From assembly GCA_023384105.1 (NCBI GenBank), contig JAHDXR010000001.1, forward strand, positions 62,001 to 126,000: DNA of 64,000 bases, given 5' to 3'. Shown here one piece after another: positions 11,019 to 21,275 of the stretch. Within the stretch, counting starts at the first letter, position 1, and the number at the start of each line of letters is the position of its first letter. The translations under genes and the position numbers were made by a program. Under the pieces are notes generated by a model that made no database searches, was not told where the DNA came from, and worked only from the letters and a program-made list of their open reading frames with translations. This stretch comes from Hyphomonadaceae bacterium (GTDB taxonomy: Bacteria > Pseudomonadota > Alphaproteobacteria > Caulobacterales > Aquidulcibacteraceae).

Positions 11019-11339
11019 GTGGCCACCACCAAGATCACCGACGATAGTTTCGAAACCGACGTGCTGAAGTCCGGCGCCCCGGTGCTCGTCGATTTCTGGG
11101 CGGAATGGTGCGGCCCCTGCAAGCAGATCGGCCCGGCGCTGGAAGAGATCGCCGCCGAAATGGGCGACCGCGTCACCGTGGCGAAGCTCAACATCGATGA
11201 AAATCCGATGACGCCCGGCCGGTACGGCGTGCGCGGCATCCCGACCCTGATGGTGTTCAAGGACGGCAAGGTCGCGGCGACGAAGGTCGGCGCCATGCCG
11301 AAGTCGAAGATCGTCGAGTGGCTGAACGAGAGCGTCTGA
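11019..11339 (+). CDS. trxA: Thioredoxin 1
   Basis: A 106-residue cytosolic thioredoxin. The redox-active WCGPC motif lies at about residues 30-34 in [14 protein letters not shown], and the cis-proline loop [11 protein letters not shown] is intact. It reduces protein disulfides using electrons from thioredoxin reductase. Start is GTG with AGGAG at 11005-11009. trxA directly after addA is a conserved alphaproteobacterial order; the 66-base gap could hold its own promoter, but no convincing -35/-10 pair was identified. Nothing unusual. Confidence 0.97.
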   Translation: MATTKITDDSFETDVLKSGAPVLVDFWAEWCGPCKQIGPALEEIAAEMGDRVTVAKLNIDENPMTPGRYGVRGIPTLMVFKDGKVAATKVGAMPKSKIVEWLNESV

Positions 11340-11342
11340 CGC

Positions 11343-11367
11343 AAAAGGACCGCGAGACCCGTGGTCC
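11343..11367 (-). terminator. Rho-independent terminator of the folC operon
   Basis: An 8-bp stem (GGACCGCG/CGTGGTCC, one G-U pair) with a 5-base loop occupies 11347-11367. Read on the minus strand it is followed by TTTTGC. It starts one base after the folC stop codon. It lies between the convergent trxA and folC genes and may stop transcription from both sides, though the T-run favours the minus strand. Confidence 0.7.
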
Positions 11368-11368
11368 C

Positions 11369-12649
11369 TTATACGCCTTCCGCCGCCAGCGCTTCGGCGG
11401 CTAGCAGGAACGATCCGCAGATCAGCACGCGCGGCGCAGGAAACTGCGCCGCGTTTTGCATCGCGGCGGCGAGCGACGGCGCGGTCTCCACCTCCCTGCC
11501 GAGATCGTAGCCGGCCTTCGCCATCTCATTGACCGAGACGTGATCCTCGGCCAGCGGCACGGCGATGATGCGCTCGGCAAAGCGCGCCAGGGCGGCGACG
11601 AACAGCAGCGCGTCCTTGCGCTTGCGCAGGCCGACGATGGCGACATTGGTTCCGCCGCGCCGGGCTTTCATGTCGTTGAGCGCATACGAAAGCGCGATGC
11701 CTGCATGCGCGTTGTGGCCGCCATCGATCCACACTTCGCCGCCGAGCGCCCGGATCGGCGCGCTGAACGGGCCGCGCGTCAGCGGCTGCAGGCGGGCCGG
11801 CCAGCGCGCGCCGGCGACGCCCTTGGCGAAAACGTCGTCGCTGAAGTCGCGCCACTGCAGCAGCGCGGCGCAGGCGAGGCCGGCATTGTCGATCTGGTGC
11901 GCGCCGTGCAGCGATGGCGGCGGCAGATCGAGCGCGCGCGTCTCGGTTTGCACCACGAGCCGGCCGTTGCTGGCGTAGGCGTCCCACTCCACGCCCTGGC
12001 GATGGAGCGGCGCGCCGATCCGCTCGGCGCACGCCTCGATCACGGCGCGGGCTTCGTCCGGCTGGCGCGCGATGATCGCGGGCGTGCGGGGCTTGAGGAT
12101 CCCCGCCTTGTGCGCGGCGATTTGAGTGAGCGCGCCGCCAAGCGCATCCTGGTGGTCGAGGCCGAGCGGCGTGATGACGCTGAGCGCAGGCGTGGAGACG
12201 ACATTGGTGGAGTCGTGAAGTCCGCCCATGCCGGTTTCGAGCAGCACGACGTCGGCGGGCGTCCCGCTGAACAATAGCAGCGCGGCGGCGACCTGCGCGT
12301 CGAACTGCGTCAGCGCCGGCGCAATCGCGTGCGTGCGTTGCGCGGCGGCGAGCAGCGCCTCGTCGCTGGCGGTCTCGCCGGCGACGAGGAAGCGTTCGTT
12401 GAGGCGCAGCAGGTGCGGCTTGGTGAAGGCGTGAACCTTGAGCCCCGCCGCTTCCGCGACCGCGCGCATGAAGGCGATGGCGGAGCCCTTGCCGTTGGTG
12501 CCGGCGACATGGATGACGGGCGGGAGATTGGCGTGCGGCGCGCCCAGCGCTTCGAGCGCCGCCAGAAGCCGCTCGCGCGCGAGCGGCTTGCCGTGGCCGA
12601 ACTCGGGCCCGAACAGGCGCTCGAAGGTTTGCTGTGCGCGGTTCGTCAC
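11369..12649 (-). CDS. folC: Bifunctional dihydrofolate synthase/folylpolyglutamate synthase
   Basis: A 426-residue Mur-ligase-like enzyme that adds glutamate to dihydropteroate and extends folate polyglutamate tails. The P-loop HVAGTNGKGSAIAFM lies near residues 47-61. LETGMGGLHDSTNVV and ITPLGLDHQDALG follow, and the C-terminal ligase domain contains WIDGGHNAHA and the ICGSFLLAAEAL ending. Length is normal. It is the last gene of the minus-strand accD/trp operon, 27 bases after accD, and is followed at once by a terminator. accD-folC adjacency is widespread in proteobacteria. Confidence 0.95.
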   Translation of the reverse strand: MTNRAQQTFERLFGPEFGHGKPLARERLLAALEALGAPHANLPPVIHVAGTNGKGSAIAFMRAVAEAAGLKVHAFTKPHLLRLNERFLVAGETASDEALLAAAQRTHAIAPALTQFDAQVAAALLLFSGTPADVVLLETGMGGLHDSTNVVSTPALSVITPLGLDHQDALGGALTQIAAHKAGILKPRTPAIIARQPDEARAVIEACAERIGAPLHRQGVEWDAYASNGRLVVQTETRALDLPPPSLHGAHQIDNAGLACAALLQWRDFSDDVFAKGVAGARWPARLQPLTRGPFSAPIRALGGEVWIDGGHNAHAGIALSYALNDMKARRGGTNVAIVGLRKRKDALLFVAALARFAERIIAVPLAEDHVSVNEMAKAGYDLGREVETAPSLAAAMQNAAQFPAPRVLICGSFLLAAEALAAEGV

Positions 12650-12676
12650 GTCACACCGTCATTCCGGCGATCAGCG

Positions 12677-13654
12677 TTACTCCGCCGCCTTCGCGCGCGG
12701 CTGCTTGGCCGGCTTGCGCTTGCCTTTCGGCGCTTCAACTTCCTCGTCCGGCGCAAGCTCGGTCAGCTCGATGGTCTCGCCGCCTTCGCCCTGCGCTGCG
12801 GCGCGCTTGTGCATCATCACCGACAGAAGCGTCTCCAGCGTCGTCTTCAGCTGGCGGCGGTCGACCACCATGTCGACCATGCCCTTGTCGAGCAGATATT
12901 CCGAACGCTGGAAGCCCTCCGGCAGTTTCTGGCGGATGGTCTGCTCGATCACACGCGGGCCGGCGAAGCCGATCAGCGCGCCGGGTTCGGCGATGTGCAC
13001 GTCGCCCAGCATCGCATAGCTCGCGGTGACGCCGCCGGTGGTCGGGTCGGAGAGCACGACGATATAGGGCAGCTTCGCTTCGTGCAGCATCTGGATCGCC
13101 AGCGTCGTGCGCGGCATCTGCATCAGCGAGAGAATGCCTTCCTGCATGCGCGCGCCGCCCGACGCGGTGACGACGATCAGCGCCGCCTTGCGCCGCACCG
13201 CCGCTTCCGCAGCGGCGACGAAGGCTTCGCCCGCGGCCATGCCGAGCGAGCCGCCCATGAACTCGAAATCCTGCACCAGCACGACCGCGTGCGCGCCGCC
13301 GATGCGGCCGTAGCCCGCCGCCATCGTGTCGTCGCGGCCGACCTTGGCGCGCGCGCTCTTCAGCCGGTCGACATAGCGCTTGTCGTCCTTGAACTTCAGC
13401 GGATCGGCCGCGACCTTCGGCAGCGGGATCACCTGCCACGCCGCGTCGTCGAACATCTGTCTGAAGCGCGCGTCGGGGCCGATGCGCATGTGGAAGCCGG
13501 ACGGCATCACCCAGCACGATTGCTCGAGTTCGGCGCGATAGATCAGTTCGCCGCTCAGCGGATCCTTGACCCAGAGGTTGTCGGGCGTGTCGCGCTTGTC
13601 CTCGTCGCTCTTTTTCTTGAGCCCGGGCCGCGCGAAGTTCGACAGCCAGTTCAT
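12677..13654 (-). CDS. accD: Acetyl-CoA carboxylase carboxyltransferase subunit beta
   Basis: A 325-residue subunit of the carboxyltransferase that, with AccA, makes malonyl-CoA. The crotonase-fold core is intact: [42 protein letters not shown] and [14 protein letters not shown]. The N-terminal region that in E. coli holds a four-cysteine zinc ribbon reads [13 protein letters not shown]...[13 protein letters not shown], so the CPxC pairs are replaced and only one cysteine is left (see findings). The C-terminus is a charged Lys/Pro/Ala tail. Its ATG overlaps the trpA stop by four bases. Confidence 0.95.
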   Translation of the reverse strand: MNWLSNFARPGLKKKSDEDKRDTPDNLWVKDPLSGELIYRAELEQSCWVMPSGFHMRIGPDARFRQMFDDAAWQVIPLPKVAADPLKFKDDKRYVDRLKSARAKVGRDDTMAAGYGRIGGAHAVVLVQDFEFMGGSLGMAAGEAFVAAAEAAVRRKAALIVVTASGGARMQEGILSLMQMPRTTLAIQMLHEAKLPYIVVLSDPTTGGVTASYAMLGDVHIAEPGALIGFAGPRVIEQTIRQKLPEGFQRSEYLLDKGMVDMVVDRRQLKTTLETLLSVMMHKRAAAQGEGGETIELTELAPDEEVEAPKGKRKPAKQPRAKAAE

Positions 13655-14475
13655 GCGGGTGTCCCTTCCATAGCCCGCGCAGAGCGCACAGCTTCACTCA
13701 GAAGCCGCACCTTGCGCAAGACGTGTTCCGCCGCCTGGCCCGGAGGCGCCGCGGCGATTTCATCCACAAACGCGGAGCCGACGACGACGGCGTCGGCCGT
13801 TTCTGCGATCGCACGCGCCGTCTCGGGCGCGCGCACGCCGAAGCCGACCGCGATCGGCAGGTCGGTGGCGCGCTTGAGCCGCTCCACCGCGGCGCGGACG
13901 GCGCCGGCCGCCGCCGCTGCGGCCCCGGTCACCCCGGCGACCGAGACATAATATAGGAAGCCCGAAGCGCCATCGAGCACCTTGGTTAAGCGGTTATCGT
14001 CGGTCGTCGGCGCGGCGAGGCGGATGATGGAGAGATCGTGCGCGGCGAACGCGGCGCGCAGCGGCGCATCTTCTTCCGGCGGCAGATCGACGATGATGGC
14101 GCCATCGGCGCCGGCGTTGGCCATTTCGCGTGAGAACACATCGTAGCTCATGTGTTCGACCGGGTTGGCGTAGCCCATGAGGATGAGTGGCGTGTCTTGA
14201 TCCTCGACGCGGAAGCGGCGCGCGAGTTCGAGCGTTTTGCGCAGAGAGCCGCCCGCTTTCAGCGCGCGTTGCGCGGCGAGCTGGATGGAGACGCCGTCCG
14301 CCATCGGATCGGAGAATGGGAAGCCAAGCTCGATCACATCGGCGCCGGCGGCGGGCAGCCCGCGCAGGATTTCAAAGCACGTCTCGTGATCCGGATCATT
14401 CGCCATGACATAGGCGACGAGGCCAGCGCGGCCTTCGCGCTTGAGCGATGCGAAGCGGGTGGAGAGGCGCGTCAT
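13651..14475 (-). CDS. trpA: Tryptophan synthase alpha chain
   Basis: A 274-residue TIM barrel cleaving indole-3-glycerol phosphate to indole and glyceraldehyde-3-phosphate. The catalytic Glu and Asp motifs are visible in [50 protein letters not shown] and [11 protein letters not shown] follow. The start at 14475 gives MTRLSTRF; an upstream in-frame ATG at 14499 lies within the preceding gene and is unlikely. The start overlaps the stop of an unexpected lipoprotein gene, and the stop overlaps accD, so it is translationally coupled on both sides. Confidence 0.96.
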   Translation of the reverse strand: MTRLSTRFASLKREGRAGLVAYVMANDPDHETCFEILRGLPAAGADVIELGFPFSDPMADGVSIQLAAQRALKAGGSLRKTLELARRFRVEDQDTPLILMGYANPVEHMSYDVFSREMANAGADGAIIVDLPPEEDAPLRAAFAAHDLSIIRLAAPTTDDNRLTKVLDGASGFLYYVSVAGVTGAAAAAAGAVRAAVERLKRATDLPIAVGFGVRAPETARAIAETADAVVVGSAFVDEIAAAPPGQAAEHVLRKVRLLSEAVRSARAMEGTPA

Positions 14476-15025
14476 TGCGCGCCTCCTGAGCTCTCGCAAA
14501 CGAGGTTAGGGCGCGAGTAATCCAGCTTCTCGACTGCCAGACGCAGCACGCTTTGATGACCGGGAGCATTTCGATGCGCCGCCCACGCGCTTGGGCCGCC
14601 ACCTAACACGTCTGTCGGCATTTCGGTTTTGTCGTACACAAGCGGGTAAAAGGAGAATGTGCAGCCATCGCTTGGGTCCGCGCGACGGAATTCCAAGGTA
14701 AGATTCGCACCGACTAATTCTGGTGGAAGTGAAGCCTCCGACCAACCGCTCTGCATTAGACGACGACGGTACTCGGCCATGATGCGCTCGGAATCCGCCG
14801 TTGGGAATTCAACGCAAAGAGCGCCGGGTGCTTGCTCTTCGACCTCGATGTTGCACGGCGTCTGCACCGTTGATCCAGGCACGGCTGGAAAGTCGAAGAC
14901 GCCGGGAAGCAACACTCCTTCCGTGCCAGCGGCGGTGGTCTCGGCACCGGCGCCAACCGCATCGCGTGGAGCGCATGCGGGGAGCAGCAACAAAAGCGCT
15001 GCAGCAACAGCGAGCTTGTCGCCGC

Positions 15026-15029
<4 letters not shown>
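14472..15029 (-). CDS. Putative lipoprotein inserted between trpB and trpA
   Basis: A 185-residue protein beginning [23 protein letters not shown]: a hydrophobic signal followed by a lipobox-like LPAC at residues 16-19, so it is predicted to be exported and lipidated at Cys19. The rest has scattered cysteines (PCNIE, ALCVEF, GCTFSF, LVCESS) and no family I recognise. Its start overlaps the trpB stop and its stop overlaps the trpA start, both ATGA, so it is fully embedded in the trp operon. Bases here are less GC-biased than in the flanking trp genes, which suggests a recent insertion. Confidence 0.8.
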
Positions 15030-16240
<1,211 letters not shown>

Positions 16241-16247
16241 GGGGGCG

Positions 16248-16880
16248 TTAGGCTCGGGCTGCGGCCAGGAACTGGGCCACCAAAGCTGGGTCCTTTAGGC
16301 CGGGGGCGGCCTCCACGCCAGAGGAGACGTCCACCAGGGCCGCCCCCGACGCAGCGATCGCCTCCTGAACGTTGCCCGGGGCTAGCCCGCCCGAGAGCAG
16401 CCAGGGCCGGGCGAAGCGCCGGCCGGCCAGGACGCCCCAGTCGAACGCCAGGGCGTTGCCGCCGGGCAGCCCGCCCGGGGGCGGCTTGGCGTCGAACAGC
16501 AGCATGTCGGCGGCCGGCTCGTAGGCCGCCGCCTGGGCCAGGTCCTCGGCCCGGGCGACGCCGAGCGCCTTGATCAGCCCTGCGCGCGCGTACTGGCGGG
16601 CCTGGGCCGTCTGGCCCGGACTTTCCGCGCCATGGAGCTGGATCCAGTCCGGCCGCGCATAGGCGGCGACGCCCGCCAGCAGCTCCTCGTCGGCGTTGAC
16701 GGTGACCACCACCGTCTCCACCCGCCCGCGCGCCCGTTCCGCCAGCGCCGCCAGCCGGTCGCGCGACAGATGCCGCGGGCTCTTCGGATAGACCACGAAA
16801 CCGACGAACCGCGCCCCGCCCGCGATCGCCGCGTCCAGCGCCTCCGGCGTCGTGATCCCGCAAATCTTAGCTTCGGCCAT
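16248..16880 (-). CDS. trpF: Phosphoribosylanthranilate isomerase
   Basis: A 210-residue TIM-barrel enzyme of the tryptophan pathway (PRA to CdRP). The catalytic cysteine is in [15 protein letters not shown] at the N-terminus, and the general-acid Asp appears in [31 protein letters not shown] and [11 protein letters not shown] are also conserved. It is the first gene of the trpF-trpB-lipoprotein-trpA-accD-folC transcript. trpC and trpD are absent from this window. The ATG at 16880 gives MAEAKICG; the longer open frame upstream is not coding. Confidence 0.95.
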   Translation of the reverse strand: MAEAKICGITTPEALDAAIAGGARFVGFVVYPKSPRHLSRDRLAALAERARGRVETVVVTVNADEELLAGVAAYARPDWIQLHGAESPGQTAQARQYARAGLIKALGVARAEDLAQAAAYEPAADMLLFDAKPPPGGLPGGNALAFDWGVLAGRRFARPWLLSGGLAPGNVQEAIAASGAALVDVSSGVEAAPGLKDPALVAQFLAAARA

Positions 16881-16985
16881 GGGGAGTAGGTAGCGAGCGA
16901 AGGCGCGGAGGTCATCAGCCAAGCGCGGCGGATATTTTTCTCGTACGCCTTGCCGGCGTAGAGTAGGCCGCGACGGAGGATGAGA

Positions 16986-17552
16986 ATGATGCGTCGGGCG
17001 ATATTGGCGGCGGCGGCCGCGCTGGCTTTGGCGGCGTGCAACCAGCAGGCGGGCGGGCCGGCTCTGCCGCCGGTGCAGGAGGGCGCGCAGGCGCCGGCGC
17101 AGCTCACGCCCGCGGCCGGCGTGCGGCAGGCGCAGATCACCGACGAAGTGCGCCAGCAGCTGATCGACAATATCGGCGAACAGCTCGGCGACATCGGCGA
17201 GACCGTAGCGCCCGGCGCAGCCCCGCCGCAGGGCTTCGCCGACGTCATCACGCCGATGCAGCCGTCGAGCGATCATCGCCTGGTGATGGATCTCACCGGC
17301 GGCGCGCAATACAGCTTCATCGGCGCCTGCGACGGCGATTGCACCAATGTCGATCTCGAGCTGATCGACATGCGCACGGGCGGCGTGGTCGCGAGCGACA
17401 TGCTGGATGACGACTATCCGGTGGTGCACTACCGGCCGGAGGCGAACGGCCGGTACATGGTGCGGCTGCTGATGCAGTCGTGCAGCGTGGCGCCGTGCTA
17501 CGCCGGGGCGCGGGCGTTGCTGCATGGCGCGGCGGCGAACGACGCGAAGTGA
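16986..17552 (+). CDS. Putative periplasmic lipoprotein, unknown function
   Basis: About 188 residues. The signal sequence MMRRAILAAAAALALAACNQQ has a clear lipobox (LAAC), so the mature protein would be an alanine/proline-rich lipoprotein. The later part (YSFIGACDGDCTNVDLELID, YMVRLLMQSCSVAPCYAG) contains two CxxxC-like pairs and resembles pre-peptidase-C-type beta-sandwich modules, where a 'GACDxDCxxxDL' segment is common; that similarity is tentative. GGAGG at 16975-16979 serves the ATG at 16986 or 16989. It is divergent from trpF across 105 bases. Confidence 0.78.
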   Translation: MMRRAILAAAAALALAACNQQAGGPALPPVQEGAQAPAQLTPAAGVRQAQITDEVRQQLIDNIGEQLGDIGETVAPGAAPPQGFADVITPMQPSSDHRLVMDLTGGAQYSFIGACDGDCTNVDLELIDMRTGGVVASDMLDDDYPVVHYRPEANGRYMVRLLMQSCSVAPCYAGARALLHGAAANDAK

Positions 17553-17556
17553 GGCG

Positions 17557-17979
17557 TCAGGCGTAGGGGAAGCAGTCCTCGCGCTTCAGCTCCAGGCCGA
17601 AATGGCGCGCCAGCGCGGCGATCGCCGGCGCGTGCGCCGCATAGGGATCGCTGTTCTCCTGGCCGACGATGACAGCGCGGAAGCCCGTCTGGTTGCGGCC
17701 TTCGGGCGGCAGCATCGCCGTGGCCAGGCCCTCGCCATCGTCGGCGCGCAGCGTGAGGAAGAGCGGCATGGCGCGGGCGATGTGGTCCTTGAGGCCGATC
17801 GCCTGTTCGAAGCGGGCGACGTTCTGCGGCGCGCGGTAGCTCTCGCGCGCAAGCGCTTCGTAGCGGCGGAAGTACTTGTCGACCGCATGGCGCATCAGCG
17901 CCGCTTCGGCTTCGGCTTCCGCTTCCGTCTCCAGTCTGAACCAGGTTGCGCCGCCCGGCGCATCGCACACGTACCGCAT
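17557..17979 (-). CDS. Conserved hypothetical protein
   Basis: A 140-residue soluble protein beginning MRYVCDAPGGATWFRLETEAEAEAE, with an acidic/alanine repeat (EAEAEAEAA) near residues 18-26 and no signal or membrane segment. I do not recognise a family. The ending LELKREDCFPYA and the regular codon bias match its chromosomal neighbours, so it is likely a real gene. It is convergent with the lipoprotein gene at 17552 (4-base gap) and upstream of another minus-strand gene. Confidence 0.65.
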   Translation of the reverse strand: MRYVCDAPGGATWFRLETEAEAEAEAALMRHAVDKYFRRYEALARESYRAPQNVARFEQAIGLKDHIARAMPLFLTLRADDGEGLATAMLPPEGRNQTGFRAVIVGQENSDPYAAHAPAIAALARHFGLELKREDCFPYA

Positions 17980-18028
17980 GCGCTAAAGATAGCGCGGATT
18001 ACGCCGGACGGGATGTCCGCCGTGCAGT

Positions 18029-18484
18029 TCAGCAGGCGTCCATGACGACGTAGCGCTGAGTGGCGCGGTCCCAGACGCGCTCCTGGCGGTCGCAGCGCGG
18101 CTCGGGGGCGAGACCATAGTCGCGTTCGTAGGCGGCGCGGGGATCTTCGTAATAGCCATCGTCATAATAGACGGGGCGGTCGTCGTAGCCCTGGTAGCGC
18201 GCGGGCGGCGGCGCGCAGCGCTGGTAGTCGTCGTAGCAGCTCGCGCGCGGCGCCGGCCGCGGCTGGCTGGCCAGCGCGCCGAGCGTGAGGCCGAGCGCGA
18301 GGCCCACGACGCCGGCGACGACTGCGTCGTCGTTGTCGCGATGGTGGCGGCGGTGATTGTAGTAGTCTTGGTGGTGGCGGCCGTAGTACCCGCCGTGGCG
18401 GTCGCGGGCTTCGGCGGCGGCCGGCGCGAAAGCCGATGCTGCGATGGCGAAAGCCGCGACAAGACTGAGGATTTTGCGCTTCAT
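18029..18484 (-). CDS. Small secreted His/Tyr/Asp-rich protein
   Basis: A 151-residue protein with a signal peptide (MKRKILSLVAAFAIAASAFA... cleaved near AEA-RD). A His/Tyr/Arg-rich stretch (GGYYGRHHQDYYNHRRHH) is followed by a glycine/alanine-rich hydrophobic helix (VVAGVVGLALGLTLGALA) that resembles a glycine-zipper, then a Tyr/Asp-rich acidic segment and a short C-terminal tail with two cysteines (RCDRQERVWD, VVMDAC). Such proteins are common in alphaproteobacterial envelopes with no assigned role. GGGAGCC lies just upstream of the ATG. The long open frame upstream of 18484 is antisense of the histidine kinase and was rejected. Confidence 0.8.
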   Translation of the reverse strand: MKRKILSLVAAFAIAASAFAPAAAEARDRHGGYYGRHHQDYYNHRRHHRDNDDAVVAGVVGLALGLTLGALASQPRPAPRASCYDDYQRCAPPPARYQGYDDRPVYYDDGYYEDPRAAYERDYGLAPEPRCDRQERVWDRATQRYVVMDAC

Positions 18485-18610
18485 GTGAATGGCTCCCAGT
18501 GCAGCATGGCGCGCCCCGGTCTGAACGGCGGCTGAATCCAGGCTGAACGGGCGGCGGAACCCGAGGCGCGGACATGGCGTTACCGCCCGGGCGAGGAGTG
18601 CGCGCGCTGA

Positions 18611-20173
18611 ATGACGGCTGAGGAGATCCAAGACACACCGCCCGCGCACGGCCCCTTGGGCGCTGCGGAAGCCTCTCGCGCCGTGGCCGAGCAGTTCCGC
18701 ATGCTGGTGGAAGGCGTCGTCGACTACGCGATCTACATGATTTCGCCCGAGGGCCAAGTCTCGACCTGGAACGCCGGGGCCGAGCGGATCAAGGGCTACA
18801 GCGCGGCGGAAATCGTCGGCAAGCACTTCTCGCTGTTCTACACGCCCGAGGATCGCGCCGTCGGCGAGCCGCAGCGCGCGCTGCGGCAGGCGCACGAGGC
18901 CGGGCGCTATGAAAGCGAAGGCTGGCGCGTGCGCAAGGACGGCTCGCGCTTCGTCGCCAGCGCCATCATCGACGCGATCCACGATGACAGCGGCAAGGTC
19001 GTCGGCTTCGCCAAGATCACGCGCGACATCACCGAGAAAGTGGAAGCGGCGCGCGAGCTGGAAGAGACGCGCGACGCGCTGGTCCAGTCGCAGAAGATGG
19101 AGATGGTCGGCCAGCTCACCGGCGGGCTGGCGCACGACTTGAACAACATGCTCGCCGGCATCATCGGCGCGCTCAACCTGCTGCAGCGGCGGATCAAGGC
19201 CGGGCGCACGGCGGAAGCGGACAAATACATCGAGGCCGCGCTCACCTCGGCGCATCGCGCCGCCTCGCTGACGTCGCGCCTGCTCGCTTTTGGCCGGCGC
19301 CAGTCGCTGGACATCAAGCCGGTCGATGTGGCGGCGGCGATTGCGTCGATGGAGATTCTGCTGTCGCGCTCGGTGGGCGAGAACGTCCGGATCAACATGC
19401 GGCTTGCGCCGGCGGTGGCGATGACGGACGCCAACCAGCTCGAGACCGCCATCCTCAACCTCGCCGTCAATGCGCGCGATGCGATGCCCGACGGCGGCGA
19501 GATCACGATCGAAACGCGCCCCGCGCAGGACCGCCTCGTCAGCGTCGTCGTCAGCGACACCGGCGCCGGCATGACGCCCGACGTGCTGGAAAAGGTCTAC
19601 GATCCGTTCTTCACGACGAAGCCGATCGGGCAGGGCACGGGGCTCGGGCTCTCGATGGTGCACGGCTTCGTCAAGCAGTCCGGGGGCGATATCGGCATCA
19701 CCAGCGCGCCGGGAAACGGTACGGTGGTGACGCTGCTGCTGCCGGTCGCGGAGGAAGAACCGGCGGTCGAGGAGCGCAAGCCCGCCGAGGCGACGCCCAA
19801 GGGCGAGGGCGAACGGGTGCTCGTCGTGGAAGACGACGCGCAGGTGCGCATGCTGGTGGTCGATGTGTTGGGCGACCTTGGCTACAAGGTGCTGGAGGCG
19901 CGCGACGCGGGCGAGGCGCTCGCTCTGCTCGACGCCGAATGTGTCGATCTGCTGGTCAGCGACGTGGGCCTGCCAGGGCTGAGCGGGCGCCTGCTTGCGG
20001 ACATGGCGCGTGCGCGCTCGCCGAAACTCAAAGTGCTGTTCATGACCGGCTATGCCGAGCACGCCCAGGTGCGGTCGAAATTTCTCGGCGCGGGCATGGA
20101 TATGATCACCAAGCCGTTCGAGCTGGACGCGCTCGGCGTCAAGATTCGCGAGGTGATGGCGTCGGGCGCCTAA
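18611..20173 (+). CDS. PAS-domain hybrid histidine kinase
   Basis: A 520-residue cytosolic sensor kinase without membrane segments. Domains in order: a PAS domain (about 30-140, DYAIYMISPEGQVSTWNAGA), HisKA with phospho-acceptor His175 in GGLAHDLNNMLAG, HATPase_c with N box NLAVNARDAMPDGG, G1 SDTGAGM and G2 GQGTGLGLSMVHG, and a C-terminal receiver with the phospho-acceptor Asp in LLVSDVGLPGLSG and the conserved Lys in TKPFELD. This HDxNN-type kinase group often acts in stress or light sensing. It lies 126 bases from a divergent gene; no partner regulator is adjacent. Confidence 0.92.
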   Translation: MTAEEIQDTPPAHGPLGAAEASRAVAEQFRMLVEGVVDYAIYMISPEGQVSTWNAGAERIKGYSAAEIVGKHFSLFYTPEDRAVGEPQRALRQAHEAGRYESEGWRVRKDGSRFVASAIIDAIHDDSGKVVGFAKITRDITEKVEAARELEETRDALVQSQKMEMVGQLTGGLAHDLNNMLAGIIGALNLLQRRIKAGRTAEADKYIEAALTSAHRAASLTSRLLAFGRRQSLDIKPVDVAAAIASMEILLSRSVGENVRINMRLAPAVAMTDANQLETAILNLAVNARDAMPDGGEITIETRPAQDRLVSVVVSDTGAGMTPDVLEKVYDPFFTTKPIGQGTGLGLSMVHGFVKQSGGDIGITSAPGNGTVVTLLLPVAEEEPAVEERKPAEATPKGEGERVLVVEDDAQVRMLVVDVLGDLGYKVLEARDAGEALALLDAECVDLLVSDVGLPGLSGRLLADMARARSPKLKVLFMTGYAEHAQVRSKFLGAGMDMITKPFELDALGVKIREVMASGA

Positions 20174-20242
20174 ATTTTCCGTATCGGTGTCGGCGCCGGG
20201 CCTGCTGCGGCGTCCTGGGGGCGCAACGACAGGAGATGACTC

Positions 20243-20593
20243 ATGTATGTGGATGGTTTCGTGCTCGCCGTGCCGAAGCAGAATCTCGACCGCTACAAGG
20301 AGGCGGCTCGGCAAGCCGGCGATGTCTGGCGCGAGCACGGCGCGCTCAGCTACGTCGAATGCGTCGCCGACGACGCGCCGTACGGCGAACTCACATCGTT
20401 TCCGCGCGCGGTGCAGGCCAAGGACGACGAGGTCGTGGTCTTCTCGTGGGCGACGTACGCCGACCGCAAGAGCCGCGACGAGGTGATGGCCAAGGTGATG
20501 GCCGATCCGCGCATGCAGTACGACAAGGACAATCCCGTATTCGACGGCAAGCGCATGATTTGGGGCGGCTTCGACGCCTTCATCGAGCTTTAG
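20243..20593 (+). CDS. DUF1428 family protein
   Basis: A 116-residue protein, MYVDGFVLAVPKQNLDRYKE..., of the DUF1428 family (dimeric alpha+beta barrel fold). The family hallmarks SYVECVADD, VVVFSWATYADRKSRDEV and RMIWGGFDAFIE are present. The biochemical role of the family is unknown. AGGAG lies eight bases upstream of the ATG. It follows the histidine kinase by 69 bases on the same strand and may be co-transcribed. Confidence 0.9.
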   Translation: MYVDGFVLAVPKQNLDRYKEAARQAGDVWREHGALSYVECVADDAPYGELTSFPRAVQAKDDEVVVFSWATYADRKSRDEVMAKVMADPRMQYDKDNPVFDGKRMIWGGFDAFIEL

Positions 20594-20702
20594 GCGGCTA
20601 TGAACGCCGATTTGGCTCAATTCTGATCGTAGGAATCAGAAAGTGAGAGCGAACAACAACGCGCCGGGGCTGGATGACGCCGATCTGCCAAATATACATC
20701 GC

Positions 20703-20925
20703 TCATTCCGATAACTCCGAATAGTCGGTCGTCGTCAGGATTCTCTTCTCAGGTTCGAAGGATATCTCTTTGGAGTTCATCGCGAACTCTCCACGCTTTG
20801 TGCGACCGAAATAGAGTCTTTCATCTGCAGATGGGAAAATGCTCCGCTCCTTGGCGAATGCATGAGTCGAAAATGGGATGTCCCTTCACAACCCTCGGCT
20901 TGAACACTTCGGTGTTCAGTTTCAT
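20703..20925 (-). pseudogene. Small frameshifted gene at the end of a relic T1SS locus
   Basis: The ATG at 20925 overlaps the stop of the preceding gene (ATGA), the coupling seen for all members of this cluster. The first frame reads MKLNTEVFKPRVVKGHPIFD and stops after 34 codons (20821). A +1 shift near codon 14 gives a continuous second frame to 20703 with a protein-like sequence (PFSTHAFAKERSIFPSADE, then RLYFGRTKRGEFAMNSKE). A single indel therefore restores a protein of about 74 residues. No family recognised. The alternative is that only the 34-codon frame is real. Confidence 0.4.
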
Positions 20926-21263
20926 TCCGCCGATGCGTTTGACACCCCCCGGAGGGTGTTCGATATGTATCCGCATCTTGGTTCATCGAGAGCATCAAGG
21001 AAACGGACGACGTCGCAGAGCCAATAGATCGGCCCATCCGGTTGTTCACCTGGATTGAGATACAGCACCTCGTGACCGTCACCTCGATTTGTTCCGCTAG
21101 GTAACGCATAGGGTCCAAGATAGAGAGTGCAACGCGCGCCACTCGTATGAACCATTTCCTTTGTAGATGTTCCATCCGAGCGAGACCGACCGCCCCTGAG
21201 GGACCGGCCGCTCTCTCGTTCAATCGCTTCGAGATATGGCTTTCGTTCCACGATGATTGTCAT
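20922..21263 (-). CDS. Hypothetical protein in relic secretion cluster
   Basis: About 113 residues, starting MTIIVERKPYLEAIERESG from the ATG at 21263, which has GCGAGG upstream. The sequence (TLYLGPYALPSGTNRGDGHEVLYLNP...) looks soluble and structured but matches no family I know. It lies 13 bases after the membrane-anchored protein upstream and overlaps the following small ORF by ATGA. Base composition is visibly lower in GC than the flanking chromosome, consistent with horizontal origin. Confidence 0.6.
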   Translation of the reverse strand: MTIIVERKPYLEAIERESGRSLRGGRSRSDGTSTKEMVHTSGARCTLYLGPYALPSGTNRGDGHEVLYLNPGEQPDGPIYWLCDVVRFLDALDEPRCGYISNTLRGVSNASAE

Positions 21264-21275
21264 TGCCAAGCCTCG

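Noticed and set aside
18485-20620. Long minus-strand extension upstream of the small secreted protein, across the histidine kinase
   Set aside because: It is antisense to a complete kinase; the true start at 18484 has a ribosome site and signal peptide.
20777-21223. A 148-codon minus-strand frame in the relic region
   Set aside because: It overlaps two better supported frames with coupled start/stop codons and has no protein-like pattern.
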